NCBI RefSeq assembly: GCF_021227995.1
Contig: NZ_CP089301.1
Span: 124,001 to 188,000, forward strand
Source: Novosphingobium kaempferiae
Lineage (GTDB): Bacteria; Pseudomonadota; Alphaproteobacteria; Sphingomonadales; Sphingomonadaceae
DNA: 64,000 nucleotides
Direction: 5' to 3'
The position numbers and the translations under genes were made by a program. This document shows, piece after piece, positions 25,311 through 34,700 of this stretch (position 1 is its first letter; the number at the start of each line of letters is the position of its first letter). Under the pieces are notes generated by a model. It had not been told where the DNA came from, did not search any database, and saw only the letters and a program-made list of their open reading frames with translations.

Positions 25311-26084
25311 CTACCGCCCCTTCCACACCGGCGCGCGCTTCTCGGCAAAGGCGAGAGCGCCTTCCCGCGCGTCTTCCGAGGTGAAGACCCCGGCGACGTA
25401 AGGCGTCTGTTGTGTGTTGATTTCCTCGGTCGGCCAGAGCCACGAGTCGCGCACGATACCCTTGGATGCTGCGACCGCGAGCGGTCCGTTCGCGGCAATT
25501 GCACGGGCAAGTTCGCGCGCGGTCTCGATCGCAAGACCGTCCGTGACGCGGTTGATGAGGCCCAGTTCCAACGCCCTGCCTGCACCGATCGGATCACCCG
25601 TGAGCGCCAGTTCCATAGCCAGCGGACGGGGCAGCAGCCGCGGCAGTTGCACGACTCCGCCGCCTGCCGCGACCAGCCCGCGCTTCACCTCGGGAATGCC
25701 GAAGCGCGCACCGACGTTGGCCACGATGAGGTCGCAGGCCAGCGCAAGTTCGAACCCGCCCGCCAGCGCAGCGCCGTCCACGGCGGCGATGATCGGCTTG
25801 TTCGGCGTCCAGGTGCAGATGCCCCCGAAACCGCCGCGTTCGTCGACCGGCAGTTCGCCGCGCAGGAAGCCCTTGAGGTCCATGCCGGAACAGAACGTCC
25901 CGCCTGCCCCGGTCAGGATCGCGCAGCGCAGGTGGTCGGCCGAGTCGAGCCGGTCCATCGCCCTGCCGATGGCTTGAGCCGCCGCCTTCGTCATCGCGTT
26001 GCGCTGTTCGGGACGGTTGATGGTCACCTCCAGAACGCCATCGCGCTCGGCCAGCAACACTTCCTCACCATTGCCCATCGGCAT
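25311..26084 (-). CDS. Enoyl-CoA hydratase/isomerase family protein
   Basis: A 257-aa crotonase. The oxyanion-hole elements are GTFCSGMDLKGF and AAVDGAALAGGFELALACD, and a Glu in the FGIPEVKRGLVAAGGG segment is a candidate catalytic acid. The C-terminal helix is EGALAFAEKRAPVWKGR. It probably hydrates a 2-enoyl-CoA in fatty-acid or aromatic-acid breakdown. ATG 26084 follows AGGAGAGGGG; the longer start at 26099 encodes that ribosome-binding site itself. It is a single gene divergent from icd with 158 bases between. Confidence 0.9.
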   Translation of the reverse strand: MPMGNGEEVLLAERDGVLEVTINRPEQRNAMTKAAAQAIGRAMDRLDSADHLRCAILTGAGGTFCSGMDLKGFLRGELPVDERGGFGGICTWTPNKPIIAAVDGAALAGGFELALACDLIVANVGARFGIPEVKRGLVAAGGGVVQLPRLLPRPLAMELALTGDPIGAGRALELGLINRVTDGLAIETARELARAIAANGPLAVAASKGIVRDSWLWPTEEINTQQTPYVAGVFTSEDAREGALAFAEKRAPVWKGR

Positions 26085-26242
26085 CCCCCCTCTCCTCATC
26101 CTGCGATTAGTGACAGGCTAGGCGGTCAACCCGGCCTGTAAAGCCGATATCCGGGCGATCTTTGCCCTGTCATGGCCTTGCCATGCGCCGCCACGGTGCC
26201 TAGAGACGGGCGCAATTCTCACCCCAGGGGAGTATTTTTAGA

Positions 26243-27466
26243 ATGGCGAAAATCAAGGTTGCTAACCCCATCGTCGAGATGGACGGCGATGAAATGACCC
26301 GGATCATCTGGCAGTGGATCCGTGAACGTCTGATCCTCCCCTACCTCGACATCGACCTCAAGTACTACGACCTCTCGGTCGAGAAGCGCGACGAGACGGC
26401 TGACCAGATCACCATCGACGCCGCCAACGCGACCAAGGAATTCGGCGTCGCTGTCAAGTGCGCGACGATCACCCCGGACGAAGCCCGCGTCGAGGAATTC
26501 AGCCTCAAGAAGATGTGGAAGTCGCCCAACGGCACCATCCGCAACATTCTGGGCGGCGTCGTCTTCCGCGAGCCCATCGTGATCTCGAACGTGCCCCGCC
26601 TGGTTCCGGGCTGGACCGACCCGATCGTCGTCGGTCGTCATGCCTTCGGCGACCAGTACAAGGCCACCGACACCCTGATCCCGGGCGCCGGCAAGCTGCG
26701 CCTCGTGTGGGACGGCGAGAACGGCGAGAAGATCGACCTCGACGTGTTCGACTTCCCGGCTCCGGGCGTCGCCATGGCGATGTACAACCTCGACGAATCG
26801 ATCCGCGACTTCGCGCGCGCCTCGTTCAACTACGGCCTCAACCTCGGCTGGCCGGTGTACCTCTCGACCAAGAACACGATCCTCAAGGCCTATGACGGCC
26901 GCTTCAAGGATCTGTTCCAGGAAGTCTTCGACAAGGAAGGCTTCGCCGAGAAGTTCAAGGAACTCGGCATCGTCTACGAGCACCGCCTGATCGACGACAT
27001 GGTCGCCTCGGCGCTCAAGTGGTCGGGCAAGTTCGTCTGGGCCTGCAAGAACTACGACGGCGACGTGCAGTCGGACACCGTTGCACAGGGCTTCGGCTCG
27101 CTGGGCCTGATGACCTCGGTCCTGCTCTCGCCCGACGGCAAGACCGTCGAAGCGGAAGCGGCTCACGGCACCGTGACTCGTCACTACCGCCAGCACCAGC
27201 AGGGCAAGGCGACCTCGACCAACCCGATCGCGTCGATCTTCGCCTGGACCCGCGGCCTCGCCTATCGCGGCAAGTTCGATAACACCCCGGACGTCGTGAA
27301 GTTCGCCGAGACCGTCGAGCGCATCTGCATCGAGACCGTCGAGAGCGGCAAGATGACCAAGGACCTCGCGCTGCTGATCGGTCCCGACCAGAACTGGATG
27401 ACCACCGAGCAGTTCTTCGAGGCGATCGTCGAGAACCTCGAAGCGGAAATGGCCACCTGGGCCTGA
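26243..27466 (+). CDS. icd: NADP-dependent isocitrate dehydrogenase (eukaryote-like subfamily)
   Basis: A 407-aa homodimeric IDH of the TCA cycle making 2-oxoglutarate and NADPH. Motifs include the N-terminal [17 protein letters not shown], substrate loop [20 protein letters not shown], metal-site Asp residues in the [20 protein letters not shown] segment and the NADP region [20 protein letters not shown]. Length and sequence are of the subfamily shared with mitochondrial/cytosolic eukaryotic IDH, usual in alphaproteobacteria. AGGGGAG precedes the ATG. A strong terminator follows. Confidence 0.97.
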   Translation: MAKIKVANPIVEMDGDEMTRIIWQWIRERLILPYLDIDLKYYDLSVEKRDETADQITIDAANATKEFGVAVKCATITPDEARVEEFSLKKMWKSPNGTIRNILGGVVFREPIVISNVPRLVPGWTDPIVVGRHAFGDQYKATDTLIPGAGKLRLVWDGENGEKIDLDVFDFPAPGVAMAMYNLDESIRDFARASFNYGLNLGWPVYLSTKNTILKAYDGRFKDLFQEVFDKEGFAEKFKELGIVYEHRLIDDMVASALKWSGKFVWACKNYDGDVQSDTVAQGFGSLGLMTSVLLSPDGKTVEAEAAHGTVTRHYRQHQQGKATSTNPIASIFAWTRGLAYRGKFDNTPDVVKFAETVERICIETVESGKMTKDLALLIGPDQNWMTTEQFFEAIVENLEAEMATWA

Positions 27467-27487
27467 TCCTTCGGTCAGTTCGATAAG

Positions 27488-27527
27488 AAAGGCCCGCCTC
27501 TCAGACGAGAGGCGGGCCTTTTCTTTT
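27488..27527 (+). terminator. Rho-independent terminator after icd
   Basis: A 15-bp perfect stem (AAAGGCCCGCCTCTC at 27488-27502, GAGAGGCGGGCCTTT at 27507-27521), a 4-base loop and a T-rich tail. It begins 22 bases after the icd stop. Confidence 0.95.
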
Positions 27528-27557
27528 ATTCCTCCCCGAGCAAGCTCGGGGAGGAAT
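27528..27557. repeat. CCTCCCCGAGC palindrome
   Basis: A perfect 14-bp inverted repeat (ATTCCTCCCCGAGC / GCTCGGGGAGGAAT) with only AA in the centre. It is the same element as at 1198-1321. It lies between the icd terminator and the 3' end of the TauD-like gene. Confidence 0.85.
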
Positions 27558-27564
27558 TGGATGC

Positions 27565-28410
27565 TCACTCGAACGTCCAGGGCTCCTCGCCCTCCAGCTT
27601 GGTGCGATGCATCATGCGACCGCAGGTGGGATCGTAGGCTTCGGCACGGTGCATGGTGCCGGTGTTGTCCCAGATCACCAGATCGCCCACTTCCCATTCA
27701 TGGCTGTAGGTGAACTCCGGCCCCGTCGCCCATTCGCGAAGGCCATGGATGATCCGCGCGCTTTCGAGGTGGTCGACGCCCTGAACGTGGTGGCAGGTGC
27801 AGCCCAGCACCAGCGACTTGCGGCCGGAGGCGTGCTTCCACACCAGCGGCAGCACTTTCTCGCCGATGCCCTGCATGATCTTCAGCTTGGCGAGGCTCGG
27901 TTCCGGTTCGTAGTAGAACAGCGATGCCCATGGCCCATGCAGCACGCGCAGGTCGTCGTAGTAGGCCTTGTCCTCGTCAGAGAGGTCTTCGTAGGCCGCG
28001 TAGGTATTCGAGAAGCCGGTGTTGCCGGTCCCTTTGGGGCTCGGCACCTTGCATGACAGCAGCGAGGCGAGGATCGGCACCTCGTTGCGAGTGCCGTCGA
28101 TGTGCCAGTAGAGCGAGCCCTTGAGATACTCGGCGCTCGCCGGGTTCTCCTTCACGTCGAGGGTGATCTTGCTCGGCCCGCCGTCCGGCCCCTCGGGTGC
28201 ATAGGCGCCAAGCGTCTTGGTGAAGGCGATCTGCTCGGCGTCGTCGAAATTGATCTGCGGGAAGACGAGGATGCCGCGCGCTTCCAGTTCCTCGCGGAGC
28301 TGCGCGGCGATTTCGCCCGACAGCAGTTCTTCCTTCGAGTTGAGGATGCGGCTGCCGATCTTCGGCTTGATGTGCTCGGCCCGCATCTGGACCGTTGTGG
28401 CGACCGTCAT
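27565..28410 (-). CDS. TauD/TfdA family Fe(II)/2-oxoglutarate-dependent dioxygenase
   Basis: A 281-aa dioxygenase. The iron triad is H103, D105 (YWHIDGT) and H254 (DNTGTMHRA). R265 and R269 (CGRMMHRTKL) match the two C-terminal Arg of TauD that bind 2-oxoglutarate and the sulfonate/acid group. Substrates in the family include taurine, alkyl sulfates and phenoxyacids; which applies here cannot be read. It is 117 bases downstream of a TetR gene on the same strand, so the pair is probably one regulated unit. The start MTVATTVQMR has a plausible GGGAGA ribosome-binding site (read as TCTCCC on plus). Confidence 0.88.
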   Translation of the reverse strand: MTVATTVQMRAEHIKPKIGSRILNSKEELLSGEIAAQLREELEARGILVFPQINFDDAEQIAFTKTLGAYAPEGPDGGPSKITLDVKENPASAEYLKGSLYWHIDGTRNEVPILASLLSCKVPSPKGTGNTGFSNTYAAYEDLSDEDKAYYDDLRVLHGPWASLFYYEPEPSLAKLKIMQGIGEKVLPLVWKHASGRKSLVLGCTCHHVQGVDHLESARIIHGLREWATGPEFTYSHEWEVGDLVIWDNTGTMHRAEAYDPTCGRMMHRTKLEGEEPWTFE

Positions 28411-28527
28411 GGAAATCTCCCGTTTGGCGGCGTGAGAACGCTGTTACCCCGTTCTCCGCCAAAGCCTCGGAAGAAGCAAGCTGATCGACCGTTCAGCGCG
28501 CCAGACAGCGCCGCCGCGGTATGCCCG

Positions 28528-29112
28528 TCAGCGCGGCGCCAGCTTGTCCAGCCAGCCCTCGACGATGCGGATCGCCTCGGCATGGCCGGTGCTCACGCCC
28601 AGCCCCTGCTCCATGACGATGGCGCGGCCGATCCCTGCAAGAACGAGGCTGAGCCCCGCCGGGTCGAAGCCTTCCAGCCGCTGGATCCGGTCGCCGAGCA
28701 TGGCGGTGAAGATTTCCACCTGACGGCTGCGCATCTCTTCGCTGTGCTGCGCCATGTAGTCGCGCACGGCGGGCCGGTGGTTTGCCAGAGCCATGAATTC
28801 CAGCGCCATGGCAACGCGGCTGGTGTCGATGAAGAAGCCCCACAGCGCGCGCAGCGGATCGTCGGAAGCCAGCGCCTCGGCGATCATGCGGTCGCTCTGC
28901 GCCGCGCCCTGCCGCGAGACTTCGACCAGCAGGTCGTCGGTGGTGGGGAAATAGTAATGCACCAGCGAGGGCTTGAGTCCCGCCCGTGCAGCGACGCGCC
29001 GCGTGCTGACGGAAGCGTAGCCCTCGTCCCGGATCAACTGGTTGGTGGCCTCGACGATGACCGCCCGCGTCGCGGACGTCTCGGCTCCGACCCTGCGCAC
29101 TGCGCCTGCCAT
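28528..29112 (-). CDS. TetR family transcriptional regulator
   Basis: A 194-aa repressor-type regulator. The N-terminal helix-turn-helix reads RAVIVEATNQLIRDEGYASV then STRRVAARAGLKPSLVHYYF, a standard TetR signature. The C-terminal ligand-binding domain has no recognisable specificity. It sits upstream of the TauD-like gene on the same strand and likely controls it and itself; the 190-base gap to the divergent radical SAM gene is the likely operator region. Confidence 0.9.
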   Translation of the reverse strand: MAGAVRRVGAETSATRAVIVEATNQLIRDEGYASVSTRRVAARAGLKPSLVHYYFPTTDDLLVEVSRQGAAQSDRMIAEALASDDPLRALWGFFIDTSRVAMALEFMALANHRPAVRDYMAQHSEEMRSRQVEIFTAMLGDRIQRLEGFDPAGLSLVLAGIGRAIVMEQGLGVSTGHAEAIRIVEGWLDKLAPR

Positions 29113-29180
29113 GAACTATTCCCCTTTCGAGCCCGCCTAGGGGGGCGGGGACGCAAGATCAACCGTGCTCCCCAACTCTT

Positions 29181-29254
29181 CGTCATTGCGAGCGCAGCGA
29201 AGCAATCCAGCGGCACGCATAGAACTGGATTGCTTCGCTTCGCTCGCAATGACG
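29181..29254. repeat. GTCATTGCGAGCG... inverted repeat, copy 1
   Basis: A 30-bp arm (29181-29210) and its reverse complement (29225-29254) with one mismatch and a 14-base loop. The arms begin CGTCATTGCGAGCGCAGCGA. Three more copies occur at 45926, 55283 and 58834. This copy lies in a divergent promoter region between the TetR and radical SAM genes. Confidence 0.93.
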
Positions 29255-29303
29255 AGCGATGGCATCGGTTGACTTTTGTTCCTATTTTGTTCACGTCGAG
29301 TCC

Positions 29304-30374
29304 ATGGACGCGATCAAGGGCAGAGGAGCAGTCAGCGGCGCCGCGAGCACGCGCTTCAACCTGCTCGTGCGGGAAGTGGACGGGGACTGGCTCGACGCGG
29401 CGGAGGCCGTCGACGGCCCTGCCCGCCATCCCGCCACCACCGTGACCGAGGAGCATCCACGCTCGATCCTCTCATTCAACAAGTCGCCCGACGTGCCGTT
29501 CGACCGTTCGGTGAACGCCTATCGCGGGTGCGAGCACGGCTGCATCTACTGCTTCGCGCGGCCCACGCACGCCTATCACGACCTCTCCCCCGGCCTCGAT
29601 TTCGAGACGAAGCTGTTCGCCAAGCCCAATGCCGCGAAGCTGCTGCGCGAGACACTGGCGAAGTCCAGCTATCGCCCCGCGCCGATCGCGATGGGCACCA
29701 ACACCGATCCCTACCAGCCGATCGAGGGACGCTATCGCATCACCCGCGAAGTGCTCGAACTGTGCCTCGAAGTGGGCCATCCGGTGACGATCACCACCAA
29801 GTCAGATCGCGTGCTGCGCGACCTCGACCTGCTGGAGCAGCTGGCCGCACGCAACCTCACGCATGTCGGCATATCGATAACGAGCCTCGACCCGGTGCTG
29901 TCGCAGAAGCTGGAGCCCCGCGCGGCTTCCCCGGCCAAGCGGATGGCGGCGCTCGGGCGGCTGGCGGCGGCGGGGGTGCCCGCGCATGTCTCCATCGCGC
30001 CGGTCATCCCCTCGATCACCGACAGCTTCATGGAGGCGATCATGGAGGACGCCGCCGCGCGCAGCATCCGCTCCGCATCGTGGCTCGTGATCCGCCTGCC
30101 GCACGAAGTCGCCCCGTTGTTCCGCGAATGGCTGGACGCCCATTTTCCCGAGCGGGCGGGGAAGGTCATGGCGACGATCCGCTCTATCCGGGGCGGACGG
30201 GACAACGACCCGAACTTCGGCACCCGCATGAGGCCCGAAGGCGTCTGGGCCGACCTCTTCCGCCGCCGCTTCCGCGTCGCCGCAGCGAGGCTGGGCTTCG
30301 AGCGGCCGAGCGTCGCGCTGGACTGCTCGCAGTTCCGCCGTCCCTCTGTCGACGGGCAACTCTCGCTGCTGTGA
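29304..30374 (+). CDS. PA0069-family radical SAM protein
   Basis: A 356-aa radical SAM enzyme with the cluster motif C76-x3-C80-x2-C83 (RGCEHGCIYCFARPTHAY) and following strands LSPGLDFETKLFAK, GTNTDPYQPIEGRYRITR and SITSLDPVLSQKLEPRAASP. This matches the PA0069/Rv2578c group, distantly related to spore photoproduct lyase, whose reaction is not established. ATG 29304 was chosen; the frame is open further upstream only because it runs into the repeat element. Confidence 0.9.
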   Translation: MDAIKGRGAVSGAASTRFNLLVREVDGDWLDAAEAVDGPARHPATTVTEEHPRSILSFNKSPDVPFDRSVNAYRGCEHGCIYCFARPTHAYHDLSPGLDFETKLFAKPNAAKLLRETLAKSSYRPAPIAMGTNTDPYQPIEGRYRITREVLELCLEVGHPVTITTKSDRVLRDLDLLEQLAARNLTHVGISITSLDPVLSQKLEPRAASPAKRMAALGRLAAAGVPAHVSIAPVIPSITDSFMEAIMEDAAARSIRSASWLVIRLPHEVAPLFREWLDAHFPERAGKVMATIRSIRGGRDNDPNFGTRMRPEGVWADLFRRRFRVAAARLGFERPSVALDCSQFRRPSVDGQLSLL

Positions 30375-30432
30375 GCAAGCGGGGCTGCCCTTCGGTCATT
30401 GCGCCGGGGCGGCTGCGGCCTATCGTGGACAG

Positions 30433-31230
30433 ATGACTGACGCCCCTATCCTGATCGAGCGCCGCGACGCGGTGGAGATCGTCTCGCTCAACCGCCCTCA
30501 GGCGCTGAACACCTTCGACGAAGCACTGACCTTCGCGCTGCGGGATTACTTCGCCGGATTGACCGAGCGGACGGACGTGCGCGTCGTGCTCCTGCGGGCG
30601 GAGGGCCGCACCTTCTGCGCCGGGCTCGACCTCGCGGGGTGGGAGAACGACGGATCGCGCGGCGAACTCCAGCACTGGTGGCGGTTGCAGCGCGCGATCG
30701 GCGGCGTGATCGAACTCATGCGCGCCTGCCCGCAGCCGATCATCGGCCTCGGCCACGGGGCGGCCTGCGGCGCGGGGTTCTCGTTGCTGCTGGCAAGCGA
30801 CGTGCGGTTCGGCACGCCGGACCTGCGAATGAACGCGGCATACATCAAGGTCGGCCTCGGCGGATGCGACCTTGGATGCAGCTACTTCCTGCCGCGCCTC
30901 GTCGGGGCGTCGGTGGCGTCGGAATACATGCTCACCGGGCGATTCATGGATGCGGACAAGGCGCTCGCCTGCGGACTGCTGAGCCGCATCGTGCCGGCGC
31001 AAGACCTGCTCGCCACCGGGCTGGAACTGGCGGCGGAGATGCTCGCCAACGCGCCGATGGGCCTCAGGCTCACCAAGGACGCGCTCAACCGCAACCTCGA
31101 TGCGCGGTCGCTCTCGGATGCGATGGCGGTGGAGGACCGCCAGCAGGTCATGATGCTGATGTCCGAGGATTTTTCGGAGGGTGTTGCGGCGTTCCGGGAA
31201 AAGCGCCCTCCCGAGTACCGCGACCGCTGA
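30433..31230 (+). CDS. Enoyl-CoA hydratase/isomerase family protein
   Basis: A 265-aa crotonase with oxyanion-hole segments RTFCAGLDLAGWEN and GLGHGAACGAGFSLLLASDVRF and a C-terminal EGVAAFREKRPPEYRDR. The residues where classical hydratases hold the two catalytic Glu read DLRMNAAYIKVGLGGCDLG, so the first Glu seems replaced and the reaction may be isomerase- or thioesterase-like. It is 58 bases after the radical SAM gene on the same strand. Confidence 0.87.
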   Translation: MTDAPILIERRDAVEIVSLNRPQALNTFDEALTFALRDYFAGLTERTDVRVVLLRAEGRTFCAGLDLAGWENDGSRGELQHWWRLQRAIGGVIELMRACPQPIIGLGHGAACGAGFSLLLASDVRFGTPDLRMNAAYIKVGLGGCDLGCSYFLPRLVGASVASEYMLTGRFMDADKALACGLLSRIVPAQDLLATGLELAAEMLANAPMGLRLTKDALNRNLDARSLSDAMAVEDRQQVMMLMSEDFSEGVAAFREKRPPEYRDR

Positions 31231-31291
31231 GGAAACCCGGAGCGCGGACGGGCGTTAGTACGGCCAGCAACCATCGGGACAGGAGCCTTTC

Positions 31292-31576
31292 ATGGCCGAA
31301 GAAACCGTGACTACCGAAACCCCGGCCCAGACCACCCACCGGACCCCGGCGGGCCACACCACCATCATCCGCGAGACCCGCACCACAGGCGGCGGCACCG
31401 GCATCGTCATGGCGGTGATCCTGCTTGTCGCCATCGTCGGCGGCATCTATCTGTTCAGCCAGCACAACAGCGAGGCAGCCAAGGACAACGCGATCGCAGA
31501 GGCTGCGAACGACGTGGGCGACGCCGCGACCAAGGTTGGTAATGCAGCCGAGGATGCGGTGCAGCAGAACAAGTAA
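31292..31576 (+). CDS. Small single-pass membrane protein
   Basis: A 94-aa hypothetical protein: a Thr-rich N terminus (TVTTETPAQTTHRTPAGHTT), one transmembrane helix (GIVMAVILLVAIVGGIYLF), then an Ala/Asn/Asp-rich soluble tail resembling an amphipathic helix (AIAEAANDVGDAATKVGNAA). Such proteins are common in sphingomonads and unstudied. AGGAG lies about 8 bases before the ATG. Confidence 0.75.
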   Translation: MAEETVTTETPAQTTHRTPAGHTTIIRETRTTGGGTGIVMAVILLVAIVGGIYLFSQHNSEAAKDNAIAEAANDVGDAATKVGNAAEDAVQQNK

Positions 31577-31599
31577 GGAAGGCCACCGCCTTCTCTATC

Positions 31600-31713
31600 A
31601 ACCCGTCGCCCCTGCGCAGGCAGGGGCCCAACCCAACCTGGCCACCTCGCATTGAGCAAGGTGTTGTGGCGATTAGACCTGATGGGCCCCTGCCTGCGCA
31701 GGGGCGACGGGTT
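31600..31713. repeat. Perfect 31-bp inverted repeat with 52-base spacer
   Basis: Arms 31600-31630 and 31683-31713 are exact reverse complements (beginning AACCCGTCGCCCCTGCGCAG). They lie between the convergent small membrane-protein gene and dnaE. Inside the spacer a weaker CCACCTCGC/GCAAGGTG pair is visible. It can act as a two-way terminator but is longer than needed and looks like a dispersed element. Confidence 0.88.
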
Positions 31714-31731
31714 CTGGTTAAATGCCTGTGG

Positions 31732-34700
31732 CTAGGCCGCCATCGCCACCCGCTCCGGCCCGCGCTTGGCGGTGAGCGAGACGTTGGTGATCCCCTCGAC
31801 GCTCTGGAGATGCTCGGCGAATTCGCCGTCGAGCGCGAAGTCGCGGCCCAGACGCACCTTCTGCGTGCGATCTTCGCCAAGGTGGAGCGTCACGATCACC
31901 TCGCCCGCACCCTGCGCGCCGGGGCGCATCAGCAGCGCGAGTTCGCGCACCGCTTCGACCCGGTCGATATCGAGCTTCAGCACCATGCGCGCGTCGGCCT
32001 TCACTTCGGCCAGCGGCTTGCCCCCGCGCACGGTGACGCGCGGCGGTTCGTCGGGGCTGGGCGAATCCAGCTCGACGTTGAGCAGGATGCAGGCCCCTTC
32101 CTTGGACCACTTCACGAAGCTCTCGACCAGACTCTCCTCGAAGCACGACGCGGAGAAGTTGCCCGACGAGTCCGAGAACTCGGCCATGACGAAGTCCTTG
32201 CCCTTGCGCGTCTTGCGCTTCTGCACGTTCTCCACCATCGCCGCCATGACCGCGCCGGTGCGGCCACCGCCGCCGCCCGCCATCAGGCTGGAATAAGTCC
32301 GCGCGCCGTTGGCCGAGGCCACCGCACGATAGGCCTCCACCGGATGCGCGGCGAAGTAGAAGCCGAAAGTCTCGCGCTCCTTCGCCATCTGCTCGGCGCG
32401 GTCCCACTTGTCCGCTTCGACGAGGCGCAGGCCCTGCTCGACATGATCCTCGCCGCCGAACAGGCCGCCCTGCGTGGAATTGCGTTCGCGCGATGAGCGG
32501 TCGGCCTCGGCCAGCAGCGTGTCGGCATTGGCGAGAACCTTGGCGCGGTTCGGCTCCAGCGCATCGAACGCGCCCGCCGCCGCAAGGCTTTCCAGCTGGC
32601 GGCGGTTCATCGAACCGGCGGGTGCGCGGCGGAACACGTCGTCGAGATCGACGAACGGGCCGTTCGCCTCACGCTCGGCGACGATGGCGTCCATCGCCTT
32701 TTCACCGACGTTGCGGATGCCTGCCAGCGCATAGCGCACGGCATGGCTTTCCGCCGTCTCCTCGACGATGAATTCGGCCTCGGACCTGTTGATGTCGGGC
32801 GCGGCGAGTTCGATGCCGTTGCGGCGCGCGTCATCGACGAAGATCGCCAGCTTTTCCGACTGGTGCATGTCGAAGCACATGGCCGCGGCGTAGAACTCGT
32901 GCGGATAATGCGCCTTGAACCACGCCGTATGGTACGCCAGCAGCGCGTAGGCCGCCGCGTGCGACTTGTTGAAGCCGTAGCCCGCGAACTTGTCGATCAA
33001 ATCGAACAGCTCGTTGGCCTTGGCCGCTTCGATACCCGAGACTTCCTTGCAGCCATCGACGAAGCGCTGGCGCTGCTTGTCCATCTCGGCCTGGACCTTC
33101 TTGCCCATCGCGCGGCGCAGAAGGTCGGCGTCGCCCAGCGAGTAGCCTGCCAGGATCTGCGCGGCCTGCATGACCTGCTCCTGATAGACGAAGATGCCGT
33201 ACGTCTCGCCCAGGATGCCCGCCAGCTTGTCGTGCGGGTACTCGATCGGCGCGAGGCCGTTCTTGCGCTGGCCGAACAGCGGGATGTTGTCCATCGGGCC
33301 GGGACGATAGAGCGAGACGAGCGCGATGATGTCGCCGAAGTTGGTCGGCTTCACCGCCGCCAGCGTGCGGCGCATGCCTTCGGATTCGAGCTGGAACACG
33401 CCCACGGTATCGCCGCGCTTGAGCAGTTCGTAGACGCCCGGATCGTCCCACGCGAGGGTCGAGAGGTTGATCGTGATCCCGCGCCGCTCCAGCAGGTCGC
33501 ACGCCTTGCGCAGCACCGACAGCGTCTTGAGGCCGAGGAAGTCGAACTTAACGAGCCCGGTGTCCTCGACATACTTCATGTCGAACTGCGTCACCGGCAT
33601 GTCCGAGCGCGGATCGCGGTAGAGCGGCACCAGTTGCGCCAGCGGACGATCGCCGATCACCACGCCCGCCGCGTGGGTGGACGAGTTGCGCGGCAGGCCC
33701 TCCAGCTGCACCGCGAGATCGACGAGGCGGCGCACTTCGGCGTCGTTGTCGTACTCGCGCTTGAACTCGGCGACCGGCGGATCCTTGGTGACGCCGTGCG
33801 CCTTGCGGCCCTGGATCGTCTCGGTCAGCGTCCACGGATCGGTCGGATGGTTGGGCACCATCTTGCACAGGCTGTCGACGCGGCCATAGCCCATCTGCAG
33901 GATGCGGCCGCAGTCGCGCAGCACGGCGCGGGCCTTCATCTTGCCGAAGGTGATGATCTGCGCGACGTGATCGTGCCCGTACTTCTTCTGGACGTAGCGG
34001 ATCACCTCGCCACGTCGGGTTTCGCAGAAGTCGATGTCGAAGTCCGGCATCGAGACGCGCTCGGGGTTGAGGAAGCGTTCGAACAGCAGGCCGAGCTTGA
34101 GCGGATCGAGGCCGGTGATGGTCAGCGCCCAGGCGACCAGCGAGCCTGCGCCCGAACCACGGCCCGGCCCCACCGGGATGCCGTTCTCGCCCGCCCACTT
34201 GATGAAGTCGGCAACGATCAGGAAGTAGCCCGGGAAGCCCATGCCGACGATGATGCCGACCTCGAAATCGAGGCGGTCGGCGTAGTCGAGGAAATCCTCG
34301 GTCACGCCCTTTTCGCGCAGCACTTCGTAGGCGGCACGGCGTTCGTCGCCCTTGAGGGCCATCGCCTCGTCGAGTTCGGCCTCCGTCACGTCCGGCCAGT
34401 ACGGCGCGAGGCGCATGGCGAGGCCGCGTCGCGAATCGTCCGCCAGCATCCGCGCCTCGCCCTCGCGGTCGCCCGCGAGGCTGGGCAGCAGCGGCTTGCG
34501 GCGGGGCGGCACGTAGGCGCAGCGCTGCGCGACGACGAGCGTGTTCGCCAGCGCCTCGGGCAGATCGGCGAAGAGTTCCGCCATGTCGGCGGCAGGCTTC
34601 ACCCAGCGCTCGGACGAGGAGCGCGGCCGGTCCGCCGCGTCCACTTGCGTCGAGTTCGCGATGCAGAGCAGCGCGTCGTGAGCGGCGTGGAAGCTGCGGT

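Noticed and set aside
29259..29303. Longer N terminus of the radical SAM protein
   Set aside because: It would start right at the edge of the CATTGCGAGCG repeat and has no ribosome-binding site.
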